DNA of 64,000 nucleotides from Natronococcus pandeyae (GCF_008122205.1 NZ_PHNJ01000003.1:1-64000), one strand, 5' to 3'. Shown: positions 9,401 through 17,805, counted from the first letter of the stretch. Translations and numbers: made by a program. The notes: generated by a model from the letters alone, not told the origin.

Positions 9401-9727
9401 GACGTCGAGTCCCAGCAGGTCGTCGATGCCCGACTCGTCTTCGAACCGGATCAGCGTCGGGACCGGGTAGTCGTCGGGCGTGTGGTTGACGACGTACTCG
9501 TACTCGTCGGTCATCGCCGAATCCTCGAGGTCGGCGACGGCGTTCCCGGGCAGGGTCAGCGCCGCACCGACGGCTGCGGCCAGTCGGCCGAACTGCCGAC
9601 GGCCGATCGAGACGTCCTCGAACGCGCTCTCGTCGGGAATTTCGTGAGCGTGACCGGCGTGATTTCGTTCCTGTTCGTCCGCGTCGTTCGGTTCCGCTTC
9701 GTCGTGCGATGGATCGTACTCGCTCAT
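6449..9727 (-). CDS. Secreted M14 zinc carboxypeptidase with shared C-terminal domain
   Basis: The 1092-residue protein begins with an acidic leader and a twin-arginine signal (IGRRQFGRLA at 41-50, then a hydrophobic stretch and AVA). Next comes an M14 carboxypeptidase domain with the zinc motif HGLE (H260, E263), the NPDGW and DTNRQYP substrate-binding region and H402 as third zinc ligand. A long accessory region follows. The last 133 residues are about 70% identical (93 of 133 by hand count) to the C-terminus of the second subtilase in this cluster. The start is the ATG at 9727; the frame stays open upstream, but that extension overlaps the subtilase gene antisense-free frame only by chance. 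The upstream subtilase stop is 71 bp away, so cotranscription is likely. It probably trims peptides outside the cell. Confidence 0.9.
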   Translation of the reverse strand: MSEYDPSHDEAEPNDADEQERNHAGHAHEIPDESAFEDVSIGRRQFGRLAAAVGAALTLPGNAVADLEDSAMTDEYEYVVNHTPDDYPVPTLIRFEDESGIDDLLGLDVDLEDDWILEDQSVAYAQLTTAQVEEVIDLPSTEELSYSPGSNPFWRLGEYPLGVFPAPHRAVDFIDYEQMISGMEHLESEHSDRLDFYALSDAENPHDVEFGQSPGHHNRITDREDPKDLHVAEITNDIDEIRGTEEFEERQKVMFEASIHGLERAGPEACYRFIERILTGREQEFERLLDDVVLIILSVNPDGWVARSPQYDSGWQVGGDGTGSPRVPAAPLHERGNAEVFDTNRQYPTIGWIDPVHHPGEPDEDRWAEDNPSDIVTTVPDAMGAVEHFRQYANLTHGADLHAMLWNSDFILGLINQIEYTQNEFHDLYEMNRVLEESLEEKLDNWEALADAQEAATDDFNTDALGFPVLPETAYDYSTIWDTIGYTITGGLIGFMGASEDRGGLDVTTMAFEMAYSHMVGGNVYNPELCEMWVTGYMESMRTMTEYALRDVDSTVATRSGESAEVAYVTTDELTRSSEELSFFEEEGSTAVNATDEELVVDAYETETTTLDVAEGLHTLSVHAHAEQDLADVVLQNPAGEEVRAYRPSERNGEAHHDFEPFVVREPEGGEWTLEVESLMEERPVHMDVQIGTLQSDTDHPDPRDALGFEQEAYEVTPLAFFEDYDDANDRIDAVALTPAEVADGAAADYDHLVVIHDDAGDDREAYADALDAFVEDDGNLVVTDTGLRLLAEMETAAGIDADDVVTETFGVAHVEEKEDHPLLTDTRPIQRMLWKVAPLGYPYAEDAPMTLIDADAFEESGGSVAGTTDGLVSAGSIFTDDEAWQGIHAVGGLLPPANQTELHPFGLKNHVLSFFGHTVFTNALGFEQVRIVDGEETMRIGDAEQGPIEGEEPEFTAEGDREDSGSVFTGGQTNRTELAVDVVEPDDESVLVRDTVPENWGVDEAYGDVEATTPAMNGGTHVYFGLDDSSGSYEELIHFAEAPDELLESNVYEFGPIAVSRDTDDDGTLTDREWIELEDTAREVTVVAEET

Positions 9728-9798
9728 GGCTACTATCGTGGCTGTTTCGTGTCGCGTGTCGTTCGTCGGGCTGTGCTCCGGCGTCGGCGGGACGATCG

Positions 9799-11277
9799 CT
9801 ACTCGCCCGCCAGGATCACCTCCTCGAAGCTCGCGAGGTCGCCGTCTTCGCCCCGTCGTGTGGCGGCCAGGGCGTCGACGTAGCCCGCGCCGGCGTTGGT
9901 CGGCGTGTAGTCGGCCGTCCCGCTCGGCTCCTCGAGTCCGTCCGTCGCCTCGGCATCCGCGGTCGCCTCGAGCGTCGAGATGACGTCGATCGGATCGGGG
10001 ACCTCGCCGTGGTGCTCGAGGAACGCGTCGATCACGAGGGAGGCACAGCCGACGGCGACGGGACAGGCCATGCTCGTGCCGCTGAGCAGGCCGTACCACA
10101 GCTCCTCGTCCTCGCCCAGCGCCCACAGCGGCTGGGCGGGGTTCAGCGTGCTCATCACGTCCGCGCCCTTGGCCGCGACGCCCGGCCGGTGGAGCCCGAG
10201 CGGGCCGTCGATCTCGGCCTCCGGAACGCCGGAGTAGAGGTCGACGACGTTCCCGAAGGCCGTTTCGCGGTCGTGGTTGCCCTCGGTATCGCCCCGCGAG
10301 GAGAAGTCGGTGATCGACTGGTCGGCGTGGGCGGCGGCGACGTTCATCACGTACGGGGCCTGCTTGCGCTGGCCCAGCGTGTCGTTCTCGGGACCGTCGT
10401 TGCCCGCCGAGAACGAGACCAGAACGTCCGCCTCGTAGGCGTGCCAGGTGGCGACGTTCAGCGGATCCCAGGGGTCGAACTCGCCGGGGCCGGCGCCGTA
10501 GGAGTTCGACGCGAGGTGGATCTCGTGCTCGCCGGCCTCCTGGAGCGTGAGCAGGTGGTCGTACGCCGACGTGGCCTTCAGCAGCGTGAGCGACGCGTTG
10601 GTCGAGTACGACGTCAGCGTCACATCGGGCGCCATCCCGCGGTACTCGCCGTCGCTCTCCGAGCCGTCGGCGCCGATACTCCCGCTGCAGTGGGTGCCGT
10701 GGCCGACGTCGTCGCTGTTGACGAGACCGAGGTCGACCCAGACGTCCTCGTCGCCGCCCTCGTCGAGCGGGTTTCCGACCCACTGCCAGTTCGCCTCGAG
10801 GTTCTCCTCGAGGTCCGGGTGGGCGCCGTCGATGCCGGTGTCGATGACGGCCGCGTGGACGTTCTCCCCGGTGTAGGGCGTCTCGAGCCCCTCACCCTCC
10901 TGGACGTCGCGGGCGCGGGTGTCGGGTCTGGCGTCGTCGTGCTCCCAGTCGAGTTCGACGTTCGGCGACACGCGGCGAACCTCGTCCCAGCCGGCGACCT
11001 CGAGCAACTGGTCGCCCGAGAGCAGTCCGTAGCCGATCGGGAGCGTCTCGTAGCCGTAGAAGCCCTCGGCGAGATCGAGTTCGGCGAGCCGTCCGACGTC
11101 GGCGGCGTCGTCGAAGACGACCAGCGCTTCCTGGAGGTCGTCGGTGGCGGTCTCGAGGCCGTCCGCGATCGTCGCAGCGGCACCCCCGCTGAAGGCGACG
11201 GCGCCGGCGCTCGCGGCGCCGACGAGTCGAAGGAACTGTCGTCGGTTCGATGCTGTCTCGTGTGGATTAGGTGACAT
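9799..11277 (-). CDS. Tat-exported subtilisin-like serine protease (S8)
   Basis: The 492-residue product has a Tat signal (NRRQFLRLVG, then an Ala-rich core ending GGAAA) and a propeptide-like region to about residue 135. The S8 catalytic domain carries D146 (VIDTGID), H193 (GHGTH), oxyanion N293 (AGNDG) and S402 (GTSMACP). It is halolysin-like in architecture but ends shortly after the catalytic domain, with no C-terminal extension. The folded export route is usual for haloarchaeal extracellular proteases. It lies between another subtilase and the M14 carboxypeptidase, all on the minus strand, suggesting a protein-scavenging gene set. Confidence 0.93.
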   Translation of the reverse strand: MSPNPHETASNRRQFLRLVGAASAGAVAFSGGAAATIADGLETATDDLQEALVVFDDAADVGRLAELDLAEGFYGYETLPIGYGLLSGDQLLEVAGWDEVRRVSPNVELDWEHDDARPDTRARDVQEGEGLETPYTGENVHAAVIDTGIDGAHPDLEENLEANWQWVGNPLDEGGDEDVWVDLGLVNSDDVGHGTHCSGSIGADGSESDGEYRGMAPDVTLTSYSTNASLTLLKATSAYDHLLTLQEAGEHEIHLASNSYGAGPGEFDPWDPLNVATWHAYEADVLVSFSAGNDGPENDTLGQRKQAPYVMNVAAAHADQSITDFSSRGDTEGNHDRETAFGNVVDLYSGVPEAEIDGPLGLHRPGVAAKGADVMSTLNPAQPLWALGEDEELWYGLLSGTSMACPVAVGCASLVIDAFLEHHGEVPDPIDVISTLEATADAEATDGLEEPSGTADYTPTNAGAGYVDALAATRRGEDGDLASFEEVILAGE

Positions 11278-11394
11278 CTAATCGTCGTGTACGGTGTGTG
11301 CAATTCGCACGGAACGCTCGAGCGCGTCCGCGGTGTGACGGTTCATCGGTTCGGAAAGAAGGGCGTTATCCGGTCGAACGCCCGGGCGAGACGG

Positions 11395-14157
11395 TCAGGT
11401 TTCCTCGGCGACGACGGTGACCGTCCGATCGGTGCCGCTGATCGCGGTCCACTCGCGGTCGGTGAGCGTCCCGTCGTCGTCGGTGTCGGTCGTGACCGCG
11501 ATCGGGCCGAACGTGTAGCGCCCGGTCTCGTCGACGCTGTCCGGCGCCTCGGCGAAGTGCGTCAACTCCTCGTAAGCCGACTGCGGGTCGTCGACGCCGA
11601 AGTAGACGTGCGTGCCGCCGCCGAAGGCGGGCGTCGTCGCCTCGACGTCGCCGTGGTCCTCGTCGACGTCCCAGCCCTCGGGGATCGTATCGCGCACCAC
11701 GACCGCCTCGCCGTCGGGGTGGCGAACCGTCGCGTCGAGCTCCGTACGGTTGGTCTGACCGCCGGTGAACACCGACGCGTCGTCCTCGCGCTCGCCCTCG
11801 ACGATCAGGCCGGCCTCGTCGAACGCGGTCTCGAGGTCGAGGTGCGCCTGGACGTCGAAGCCGTTGACCACACCAGGGACGTTCACGAGCTTCGCGACGA
11901 CGTAGAGGACGCGCTCGCCGCCGTTTTCTTCGAGGTCGTCCGGCGAGACGCTCGTCGAGACGTCGGCGTCGCCCTCGAGGCCGGCGTCCTTGTCCACGAT
12001 CGTCGGTTCGCCGGTCAGTTCGTCCGGGTTCTGTGCGTCGTACAGGAAGAGGTCGACGTGTGGATCGCCCTTCGTCGCGCCCGCGTTGGCACCGCTGTAG
12101 TGGCTGAACGCGACAGAGGCATCGATCTCGCCGGGATCCGAAACGTGAACGTAGCCGGCGACGGCGCGTTCGTCGTCCGGAACGCCGAGGCCGACGGTCC
12201 CGGAGATCGATTCGTCCGTGAGGTCGCGGGTGACCGCGTCGATCGCTGGACCGACGTTCGCGCGGCCGTAGCCCTCGTAGGGGTCGCGACCGCCGAAGCG
12301 GTAGACCGGAACCTTCGCGCGGTGGTACGGCGCGGCGGTCAACGCCGTTTCGCTCGCCGTCGCGAGGATTACCTGCTTCAGGCGGAGACTGTCCTCGTAG
12401 CCCGCGTCTGCCGGTTCTGGCAGGGCGATCGCCTCGGTTGCATCTTCTTCCATCGCGTCGGCGACGAGCCCGGAGATTCCGGCGACCGACGGCGCGGCCA
12501 TCGACGTCCCGGCCTTCCCGGTGTAGTCGCGAACGTCGCCGTAGCGGTCGTCGTTCTGGCCTCGTCCGGGACCGAACGCCGAGAGCAGTTCGCCGTCGAA
12601 CTCGAGCAGCGTATCGACGACCTCGTCGGCGAGCGTGGGCTCGTAGTCGGCGTCGCCGGTGATCGCCTCGTCGAACTCGGTCTTCGGCTCGAGTTCCTCG
12701 TCATCGAGGTCCTCGAGTTCCTCGACGGGCTCGAGGTCGGCCTCGGTCGCCTCCTCGTCGCCGTCGTCCTCGGTGACGTCGTCTTCGATCTCGCCGATGT
12801 CGGCGGCGACGTCGGTGTCGGTGATCTGTCCGCCGGGTGCCGTCACGTCGGGCTTCGTGTACGGCTCGCCGGTTTCGTCGTCGATACCGCCGATCCCGCC
12901 CGAGGAGTAGGCGGCGATGCCGTCGAAGGGACCGGTGGAGACGACGGAGATGGCCTCGCTGGCGACCGCGGGAGCCCCGTTCCCGCTCGCGGGCGTCGCG
13001 TCGTTACCGGCCGCTGCGACGGGGAGGATCCCCGCCTCGGCGATCTGCCTGATCGATTCGGGGATGTCGTCGAGGGTTCCCCCGGCCGCACCCAGCGGCA
13101 GGCCGCCGACGTAGCCCCAGGACATGTTCAGCGCCCGCACGTTGAACGTCTCGGCGAACTCGTCGGCGAACTCGCCGAACGTCTCGGTGGCGGTCCCGAG
13201 GTCGGTGAGACTCGTGATACTGTAGCCCGGGGCGACGCCGGCGTGGACCGAGAGGTCACCGTCCTCAGTCGCGTCGCCGTCGGTCTCCTCGTAGTGACGG
13301 AACGCACCGACCGCGATGGAGTCGACCTGACCGGTCGAGACGAGTTCCCCCTCGAGCGGCCGGACGAAAACCGTGTAAGTCGCCTCGCCCTCGTCGTGGA
13401 CCGTCGGAGTTTCGGCGATCGTGCTCTCGAGGTGGAGCTCCGTCGAGCCCGTGACGTCGCCGGTGCGGTCGAGTTGCACCCCGTCCGGCCCTTCGATGAC
13501 GATCTCGATGGCATCGCCGAAGGCGGTGGCGAAGACCCCCGTCTCGGCCTCGGCGTCGACGGTGTAGCTCAGCGTATCGCCGAGGACGAGCGTCGTAAGC
13601 GGCTCGTCGACCTGCGTACGGTCGTCGTCGATCGCGCTCGCTCGACCGCTCCCGGCCATGATCGAGGCGACGTGCGTCCCGTGACCGTTCTCGTCGCGGG
13701 GACGACTGTAGCTGCCGTACCTGTCGTGGTCGTTGTGCCAGCCGACGAGGTGTGGGAGACCCGTGTCTTCGACCCGTTCGAACGGATCGATCTCGCGACC
13801 TTCACCCGGGTGCGTCGACTCGAGTGCGAACTCGCCGTCCTCGGTGGTGACGGTGACGCCGGTCCAGGGACCGATATCCGGATGCCGCGCGTCCGTCCCG
13901 GAGTCGGTGAGCGCGAGCGACCGGTCGGGCCGGCCCCGATACCCTCGCTCCCAGGCCTGCAGCGCCTCCCGTACGCGAATATTGGTGTACGCCGCGTCGA
14001 GAGAGTCGTCTCCGTCGGTACCGAGAGCGGCTACCTGGTTGCTGAGCGCCGTCGACCCCGCCATCCCGACGCCCGCCAGCGCTCCGATCTGAAGAATCGA
14101 TCGTCTCGATAGCCGTGCCCCGTCGTTCTTCTCGTTTTGACTATCGTGCCCTTTCAT
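11395..14157 (-). CDS. Large Tat-exported subtilase with acidic insert and shared C-terminal domain
   Basis: From the ATG at 14157 the protein has 920 residues. A Tat signal (RLSRRSILQIGAL near 15-27) is followed by an S8 domain with D85 (LTDSGTD), H159 (NGHGTH) and S552 (GTSMAAPSVAG). The His-Ser distance of almost 400 residues shows a large insertion at about 175-300 and a very acidic Asp/Glu-rich loop at about 455-492. The C-terminal 133 residues match the M14 carboxypeptidase tail. An alternative ATG at 14169 would add MGCV, but a TATA-like element at 14185-14193 predicts transcription starting near 14163, favouring 14157. Little of the neighbouring 500 bp upstream is coding. Confidence 0.92.
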   Translation of the reverse strand: MKGHDSQNEKNDGARLSRRSILQIGALAGVGMAGSTALSNQVAALGTDGDDSLDAAYTNIRVREALQAWERGYRGRPDRSLALTDSGTDARHPDIGPWTGVTVTTEDGEFALESTHPGEGREIDPFERVEDTGLPHLVGWHNDHDRYGSYSRPRDENGHGTHVASIMAGSGRASAIDDDRTQVDEPLTTLVLGDTLSYTVDAEAETGVFATAFGDAIEIVIEGPDGVQLDRTGDVTGSTELHLESTIAETPTVHDEGEATYTVFVRPLEGELVSTGQVDSIAVGAFRHYEETDGDATEDGDLSVHAGVAPGYSITSLTDLGTATETFGEFADEFAETFNVRALNMSWGYVGGLPLGAAGGTLDDIPESIRQIAEAGILPVAAAGNDATPASGNGAPAVASEAISVVSTGPFDGIAAYSSGGIGGIDDETGEPYTKPDVTAPGGQITDTDVAADIGEIEDDVTEDDGDEEATEADLEPVEELEDLDDEELEPKTEFDEAITGDADYEPTLADEVVDTLLEFDGELLSAFGPGRGQNDDRYGDVRDYTGKAGTSMAAPSVAGISGLVADAMEEDATEAIALPEPADAGYEDSLRLKQVILATASETALTAAPYHRAKVPVYRFGGRDPYEGYGRANVGPAIDAVTRDLTDESISGTVGLGVPDDERAVAGYVHVSDPGEIDASVAFSHYSGANAGATKGDPHVDLFLYDAQNPDELTGEPTIVDKDAGLEGDADVSTSVSPDDLEENGGERVLYVVAKLVNVPGVVNGFDVQAHLDLETAFDEAGLIVEGEREDDASVFTGGQTNRTELDATVRHPDGEAVVVRDTIPEGWDVDEDHGDVEATTPAFGGGTHVYFGVDDPQSAYEELTHFAEAPDSVDETGRYTFGPIAVTTDTDDDGTLTDREWTAISGTDRTVTVVAEET

Positions 14158-14169
14158 AACACAACCCAT

Positions 14170-14694
14170 CGTTATTCCCTAGTCATATAAAAGATTATGG
14201 CAAATCCATCCAAACATAATCAGACACTCCGTAGAAAATTGGACATCTATCTAAATTCCTCCGTTTGCTTGCGACCCTTCATACTGTATTCGGACCGTGG
14301 TCGTTGATTTTACAGGAATACATGACTATCTGTGGAGATTGAAAATGCCTGTTCCATTTAGATCTGTTCAACTTTTAGAAATGAACGCTCAGTTGTAACC
14401 GTTTGGCGCTCTAATTCCGTGTATAACTGTTGTTGGAATTGAACTGGACCGTTCGCGCGACGGGAGATAGCCGTTCGACGGAACCCAGTGTTGCAGTCGA
14501 GAAACGCCGGCAACTCTTTCGACAGGGGTGTTGATTTTCACCCTCACACCGTCGTTCGCAGTTCGATTCCGGCCAACCGTCTCTCCACTCGAGCGATGGA
14601 CTCCGATACTGGTGGCTAGTCAACGATTATCACGCGTACAACTGTGATAGTGGATTTCATAACTAACAGCCCCTGGGTCGTTGGTCGAACTGGT
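14170..14694. other. AT-rich intergenic region with promoter
   Basis: This stretch of about 525 bp is clearly richer in A and T than the coding DNA. On the minus strand it has a TTTTATAT TATA-like element (complement of 14185-14193) serving the large subtilase. A short ORF at 14411-14623 has poor codon use and is not called. No RNA gene or repeat pair is evident. Confidence 0.5.
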
Positions 14695-14889
14695 ATGTCC
14701 GAGACACCACTCGAGTACCAGAAAGACGTACTCGCAACGGTCGTGGACGAGGCGGTCCACGAGGGGATGGCGTCGGAATCCGAGGCCGAGCGGTTGCACG
14801 ACCGCCTGGAGTCGGTCGAATCGATGCAGTCGGTCGACCAGTTCTGGGACGACCTCTCTCAGGAGTACGAACTGCTCGAGCCCGCCTGA
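14695..14889 (+). CDS. Small acidic hypothetical protein
   Basis: This 64-residue protein (starting MSETPLEYQKDV) is strongly acidic and predicted largely helical, without signal peptide, cysteines or membrane segment. The frame can be extended to 14644, but that part has atypical composition, so the ATG at 14695 is preferred. It resembles small conserved haloarchaeal proteins of unknown function. No operon partner is evident; the next gene, for L15e, has its own long leader. Confidence 0.65.
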   Translation: MSETPLEYQKDVLATVVDEAVHEGMASESEAERLHDRLESVESMQSVDQFWDDLSQEYELLEPA

Positions 14890-15021
14890 GGGGTCGAGCG
14901 GGGGAACGGGACGCAGAACGCAGAGCAGGAATCGCATAATCGACCGGAGAAAGTGCCACAGGGTCTGCCCTCGTGTCGTCGGTCGTGCCGGAGCGTGTCG
15001 TAGCCGGTCGTGCTTCGAAGC

Positions 15022-15173
15022 TCTTATACTCGGGAGTTGGGTAGATCAGTACGACTCGCTGAGCCGCGGGCGTCAGTGGGCACCTGTCCGGCACGTCGCC
15101 GCCACAGGTCGGAATGTGATCCGCGGGGAGACCCCCGCCGGGTTGAACCAAGAAATGCCCGCAGGAGATTCCA
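15022..15173 (+). promoter_or_regulatory. Promoter and long structured 5' leader of the L15e gene
   Basis: A CTTATA box at 15022-15027 predicts transcription from about 15050, leaving an untranslated leader of about 120 nt, which is unusual where most messages are leaderless. The leader holds ACCTGT (15082-15087) facing ACAGGT (15104-15109), a GC hairpin at 15123-15138, and an AGGAG ribosome-binding site at 15163-15167, 6 nt before the ATG. Such a leader could control ribosomal protein synthesis, but this is inference. Confidence 0.5.
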
Positions 15174-15764
15174 ATGGCAAAAAGCTTCTACTCCCACATC
15201 AAGGACGCATGGAAGGACCCCGGCGACGGAAAGCTCGGGGAACTGCAGTGGCAGCGAAAGCAGGAGTGGCGCGACCAGGGCGCAATCGAACGGATCGACC
15301 GTCCGACGCGTCTCGACAAGGCACGCGAACTCGGCTACAAGGCAAAGCAGGGTATCATCGTGGTCCGCGTTTCGGTCCGCAAAGGGACCGCTCGCAAGCA
15401 GCGCTTTACCGGCGGTCGCCGGTCGAAGCGCCAGGGTGTCAACCGCATCGGGCGGCGCAAGAACATCCAGCGCATCGGTGAGGAGCGCGTCTCCCGAAAG
15501 TACCCCAACCTGCGGGTACTCAACAGCTACTGGGTCGGCGAAGACGGCAGCCAGAAGTGGTTCGAAGCGATCCTCGTGGATCCGAACCATCCCGCGATCC
15601 AGAACGACGACGATCTCAACTGGATCTGCGACGACGCCCACAAGAACCGCGCCTTCCGCGGACTCACCAACGCAGGCAAGGCCAACCGTGGTCTCAACAA
15701 CCGCGGAAAGGGCGCCGAGAAGGTCCGACCGTCCAACACGGGCGGCCGGGGCCGCGCGAAGTAA
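15174..15764 (+). CDS. rpl15e: 50S ribosomal protein L15e
   Basis: The 196-residue basic protein matches archaeal/eukaryotic L15e throughout. It has the N-terminal SFYSHIKDAWK segment, the RLDKARELGYKAKQG motif, the basic RKGTARKQRF region, and FEAILVDPNHPAIQ. Its abundance of Lys and Arg contrasts with the acidic proteome, as expected of an rRNA-binding protein of the large subunit. The ATG follows an AGGAG site, and a T7 tract 17 bp after the stop probably ends the transcript. Confidence 0.98.
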   Translation: MAKSFYSHIKDAWKDPGDGKLGELQWQRKQEWRDQGAIERIDRPTRLDKARELGYKAKQGIIVVRVSVRKGTARKQRFTGGRRSKRQGVNRIGRRKNIQRIGEERVSRKYPNLRVLNSYWVGEDGSQKWFEAILVDPNHPAIQNDDDLNWICDDAHKNRAFRGLTNAGKANRGLNNRGKGAEKVRPSNTGGRGRAK

Positions 15765-15780
15765 GCCGACGCCGAACACG

Positions 15781-15787
15781 TTTTTTT
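15781..15787 (+). terminator. Oligo-T terminator after L15e gene
   Basis: Seven consecutive T residues on the coding strand lie 17 bp after the L15e stop codon. Archaeal RNA polymerase terminates at such tracts without needing a hairpin. Confidence 0.6.
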
Positions 15788-15953
15788 GCCGTCCGCGAGA
15801 ACCGAACCGACAGCGCTCGAGCCGATTACTGCCGTAGACGGAGCGAACAGCGTGAACCCACCGTCGAACGGTATCGAGCGACGCCCGTCACCCGACGGGA
15901 TGCGTGACCGTTCGGGGTGTGAACTTATCTGACCCCACGGTGTACACTCGTTC

Positions 15954-16388
15954 ATGCCGAACCACGTTCTCGTTCCGGTAGACGACTCGGACCGTTCGAC
16001 GCAGGCCCTCGAGTTTGCAGTCGAGGAGTACCCTGAGGCGACGATCACGGCGCTGCACATCCTCGATCCGGGGGACTTCTACGCGGCGACGGGGATCGAG
16101 GGTGGTGCGATGGCGAACTACGACGAGATCCAGAAACACCACGAGACGCGAGCCGACACGATTCTCGAGAACGCGAAAGAACAGGCGGCCGAGCACGGCG
16201 TCACCATCGAGACGGAGCGCATCGTCGGCGGCATCTCGAGATCGATCGTCGACTACGCGGACGACAACGACGTCGATCACATCGTCGTCGGCAGCCACGG
16301 ACGGACCGGTGCCAGTCGAATCCTCCTCGGCAGCGTGGCCGAGACCGTCGCCCGACGATCGCCCGTGCCGGTGACGATCGTTCGCTGA
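15954..16388 (+). CDS. Universal stress protein UspA family
   Basis: This 144-residue single Usp domain protein has the ATP-binding G-2x-G-9x-G-(S/T) motif (GSHGRTGASRILLGS) near its C-terminus and the N-terminal VPVDDSDRS strand-loop. The length is normal for the family. Proteins of this type bind ATP or AMP and are linked to stress tolerance; the specific role is unknown. A GAACTTATC element about 26 nt upstream supports the ATG and a leaderless message. Confidence 0.93.
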   Translation: MPNHVLVPVDDSDRSTQALEFAVEEYPEATITALHILDPGDFYAATGIEGGAMANYDEIQKHHETRADTILENAKEQAAEHGVTIETERIVGGISRSIVDYADDNDVDHIVVGSHGRTGASRILLGSVAETVARRSPVPVTIVR

Positions 16389-16524
16389 GCCGGTCACGGT
16401 ATCGCTCCCTTCGGAGACCGTCCTCGAGTGAGCGATGCATACCGAGTCCGCTTTCCCCTGAGACTGTAGCTCACAGGAGCCAACATACGAACGATTAGGC
16501 GGTTCGAACTCCTCCCTCCCGAGT

Positions 16525-16953
16525 ATGTCGGACGAACCGACCACCGTCGCACTTGTCTGCGTCCAGAACGCCGGCCGGAGCCAGATGGCGACCGCCTACG
16601 CCGAGCGCGAACGCGACGCTCGTGACCTCACCGACGCCGTCGAGATCCTGTCGGGTGGAACGCATCCGGCGGAATCGGTCCACGACGTCGTCCTCGAGGC
16701 CATGCACGAGGCGGGGTTCGATCTCTCGGATCGGACGCCGGCAGAGATTACAGAGTCAGAACTCGAGGCCTGCGACTACGTCGCGACGATGGGCTGTTCG
16801 ACGCTCGAACTCGACGCCGACACCGACGTCCGCGACTGGGACTTAGAGGATCCGCACGGGCGAGAGCTCGAGACGGTCCACGAGATCCGCGAGGACGTGA
16901 AAGCGCGCGTCGAGGCGCTGTTCGACGAGATCGAAGCCGGACGCGAGGAGTGA
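16525..16953 (+). CDS. Low-molecular-weight phosphatase / arsenate reductase-like protein
   Basis: The 142-residue protein has the P-loop C-x5-R-S of low-molecular-weight protein tyrosine phosphatases and thioredoxin-type arsenate reductases (CVQNAGRSQMA, Cys near residue 12), and the late Asp-Pro pair (DWDLEDPHG) that supplies the general acid. The paired resolving cysteines of ArsC-type reductases are only partly represented (C87 and C95 in CDYVATMGC), so phosphatase and arsenate reductase functions remain open. No ars genes are adjacent. It converges with the gfcR gene 13 bp away. Confidence 0.85.
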   Translation: MSDEPTTVALVCVQNAGRSQMATAYAERERDARDLTDAVEILSGGTHPAESVHDVVLEAMHEAGFDLSDRTPAEITESELEACDYVATMGCSTLELDADTDVRDWDLEDPHGRELETVHEIREDVKARVEALFDEIEAGREE

Positions 16954-16966
16954 TCGAAGAGCGAAA

Positions 16967-17677
16967 TCAGACCGTCGTGAGAGAGCCGACCGGTGCGTCC
17001 GTTCGGTCACGGGCGCGCTCGATGCCGTCGTTGCCGGCCGCGATGAGCGCGAAGACGCCCGCGACGTCGGCGTCGGCGGTTTCGACGATATCGAGCAGCA
17101 GTTCCTGGGTCTCACCCGAGCGGATGAGGTCGTCGACGACGAGAACCGACTCGCCGGAATCGATCGCCGAGGCCGGCAGGTAGTAGGTGATCTCGATGCC
17201 GGACTGGAGCCGTTCGCGAGCCTCGATGAACTCCTCGACGGCGGTCTCCTTGGTCTTCTTCGCGTAGGCACAGCGAGTCCCGTAGTAGCTCGCGAGCGCC
17301 CCGGCCAGCGTGATGCCGTCGGTCGCGGCAGTCAGGACGACGTCGGGCCGGTCGAAGTCGAAGGCGTTGGCGACGACGGGAGCGACGAGGTCCAGAAAGG
17401 GCTGGTCGAAGACGGTCGCCGTGTTGTCGACGTAGCCCTCCTCGTCGACGGTGATCCTGGCGTCGAGTTCGTCCGCGAGCGCGTCCCGTCCCAGTTCCTC
17501 GACGACCTCCGCCGCGCGATCGGTTCCGGGAAGGACGTGCCCGTTGACGTAGCGGTTGAGGTCGCCGGCCGGCAGGTCCGTTTCCTCGGCGAGTTCGTCG
17601 TACGTTCGCGTCTCTTTCAGCATCCGCAGGACGTCGACCGCCCGGAGCTGGAGGGCGGCCTTCTCGGCGCGGTTCAT
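16967..17677 (-). CDS. gfcR: GfcR-type phosphoribosyltransferase transcription regulator
   Basis: The 236-residue protein joins an N-terminal helix-turn-helix (ADVLRMLKETRTYDELAEE region) to a PRTase domain with the phosphoribosyl-binding motif VLVVDDLIRSGET. This matches the archaeal GfcR family, in which the PRTase fold serves as a sensor; in haloarchaea GfcR controls glycolytic and sugar-catabolic genes. The annotated start uses the ATG at 17677. A GTG at 17689 is possible, but the TATA-like ACATATCC element predicts initiation nearer 17683. Confidence 0.88.
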   Translation of the reverse strand: MNRAEKAALQLRAVDVLRMLKETRTYDELAEETDLPAGDLNRYVNGHVLPGTDRAAEVVEELGRDALADELDARITVDEEGYVDNTATVFDQPFLDLVAPVVANAFDFDRPDVVLTAATDGITLAGALASYYGTRCAYAKKTKETAVEEFIEARERLQSGIEITYYLPASAIDSGESVLVVDDLIRSGETQELLLDIVETADADVAGVFALIAAGNDGIERARDRTDAPVGSLTTV

Positions 17678-17805
17678 AGTGATGTTCACGATTCCGTAAC
17701 CATGGATATGTCGATTGCGGACAAGATGAATATCAGCACGTACGTGATCGTGTCACACGCAACTCGTCGGGGTGAATCGCGTCGAAAAGACCGCGAAACC
17801 GGCCG

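Noticed and set aside
9728-10783. Upstream extension of the M14 carboxypeptidase frame as a possible fusion protein
   Set aside because: The extension overlaps the same-strand subtilase gene in another frame and is Arg-rich; the Tat signal sits just after the ATG at 9727.
6662-14112. Long plus-strand frames over the three proteases (6662-8425, 9709-11274, 11287-14112)
   Set aside because: These are antisense shadows of clear protease genes, caused by codon bias.
14411-14623. A 70-codon minus-strand ORF in the AT-rich gap
   Set aside because: Composition is unlike haloarchaeal proteins (few acidic residues), and no promoter or partner is seen.
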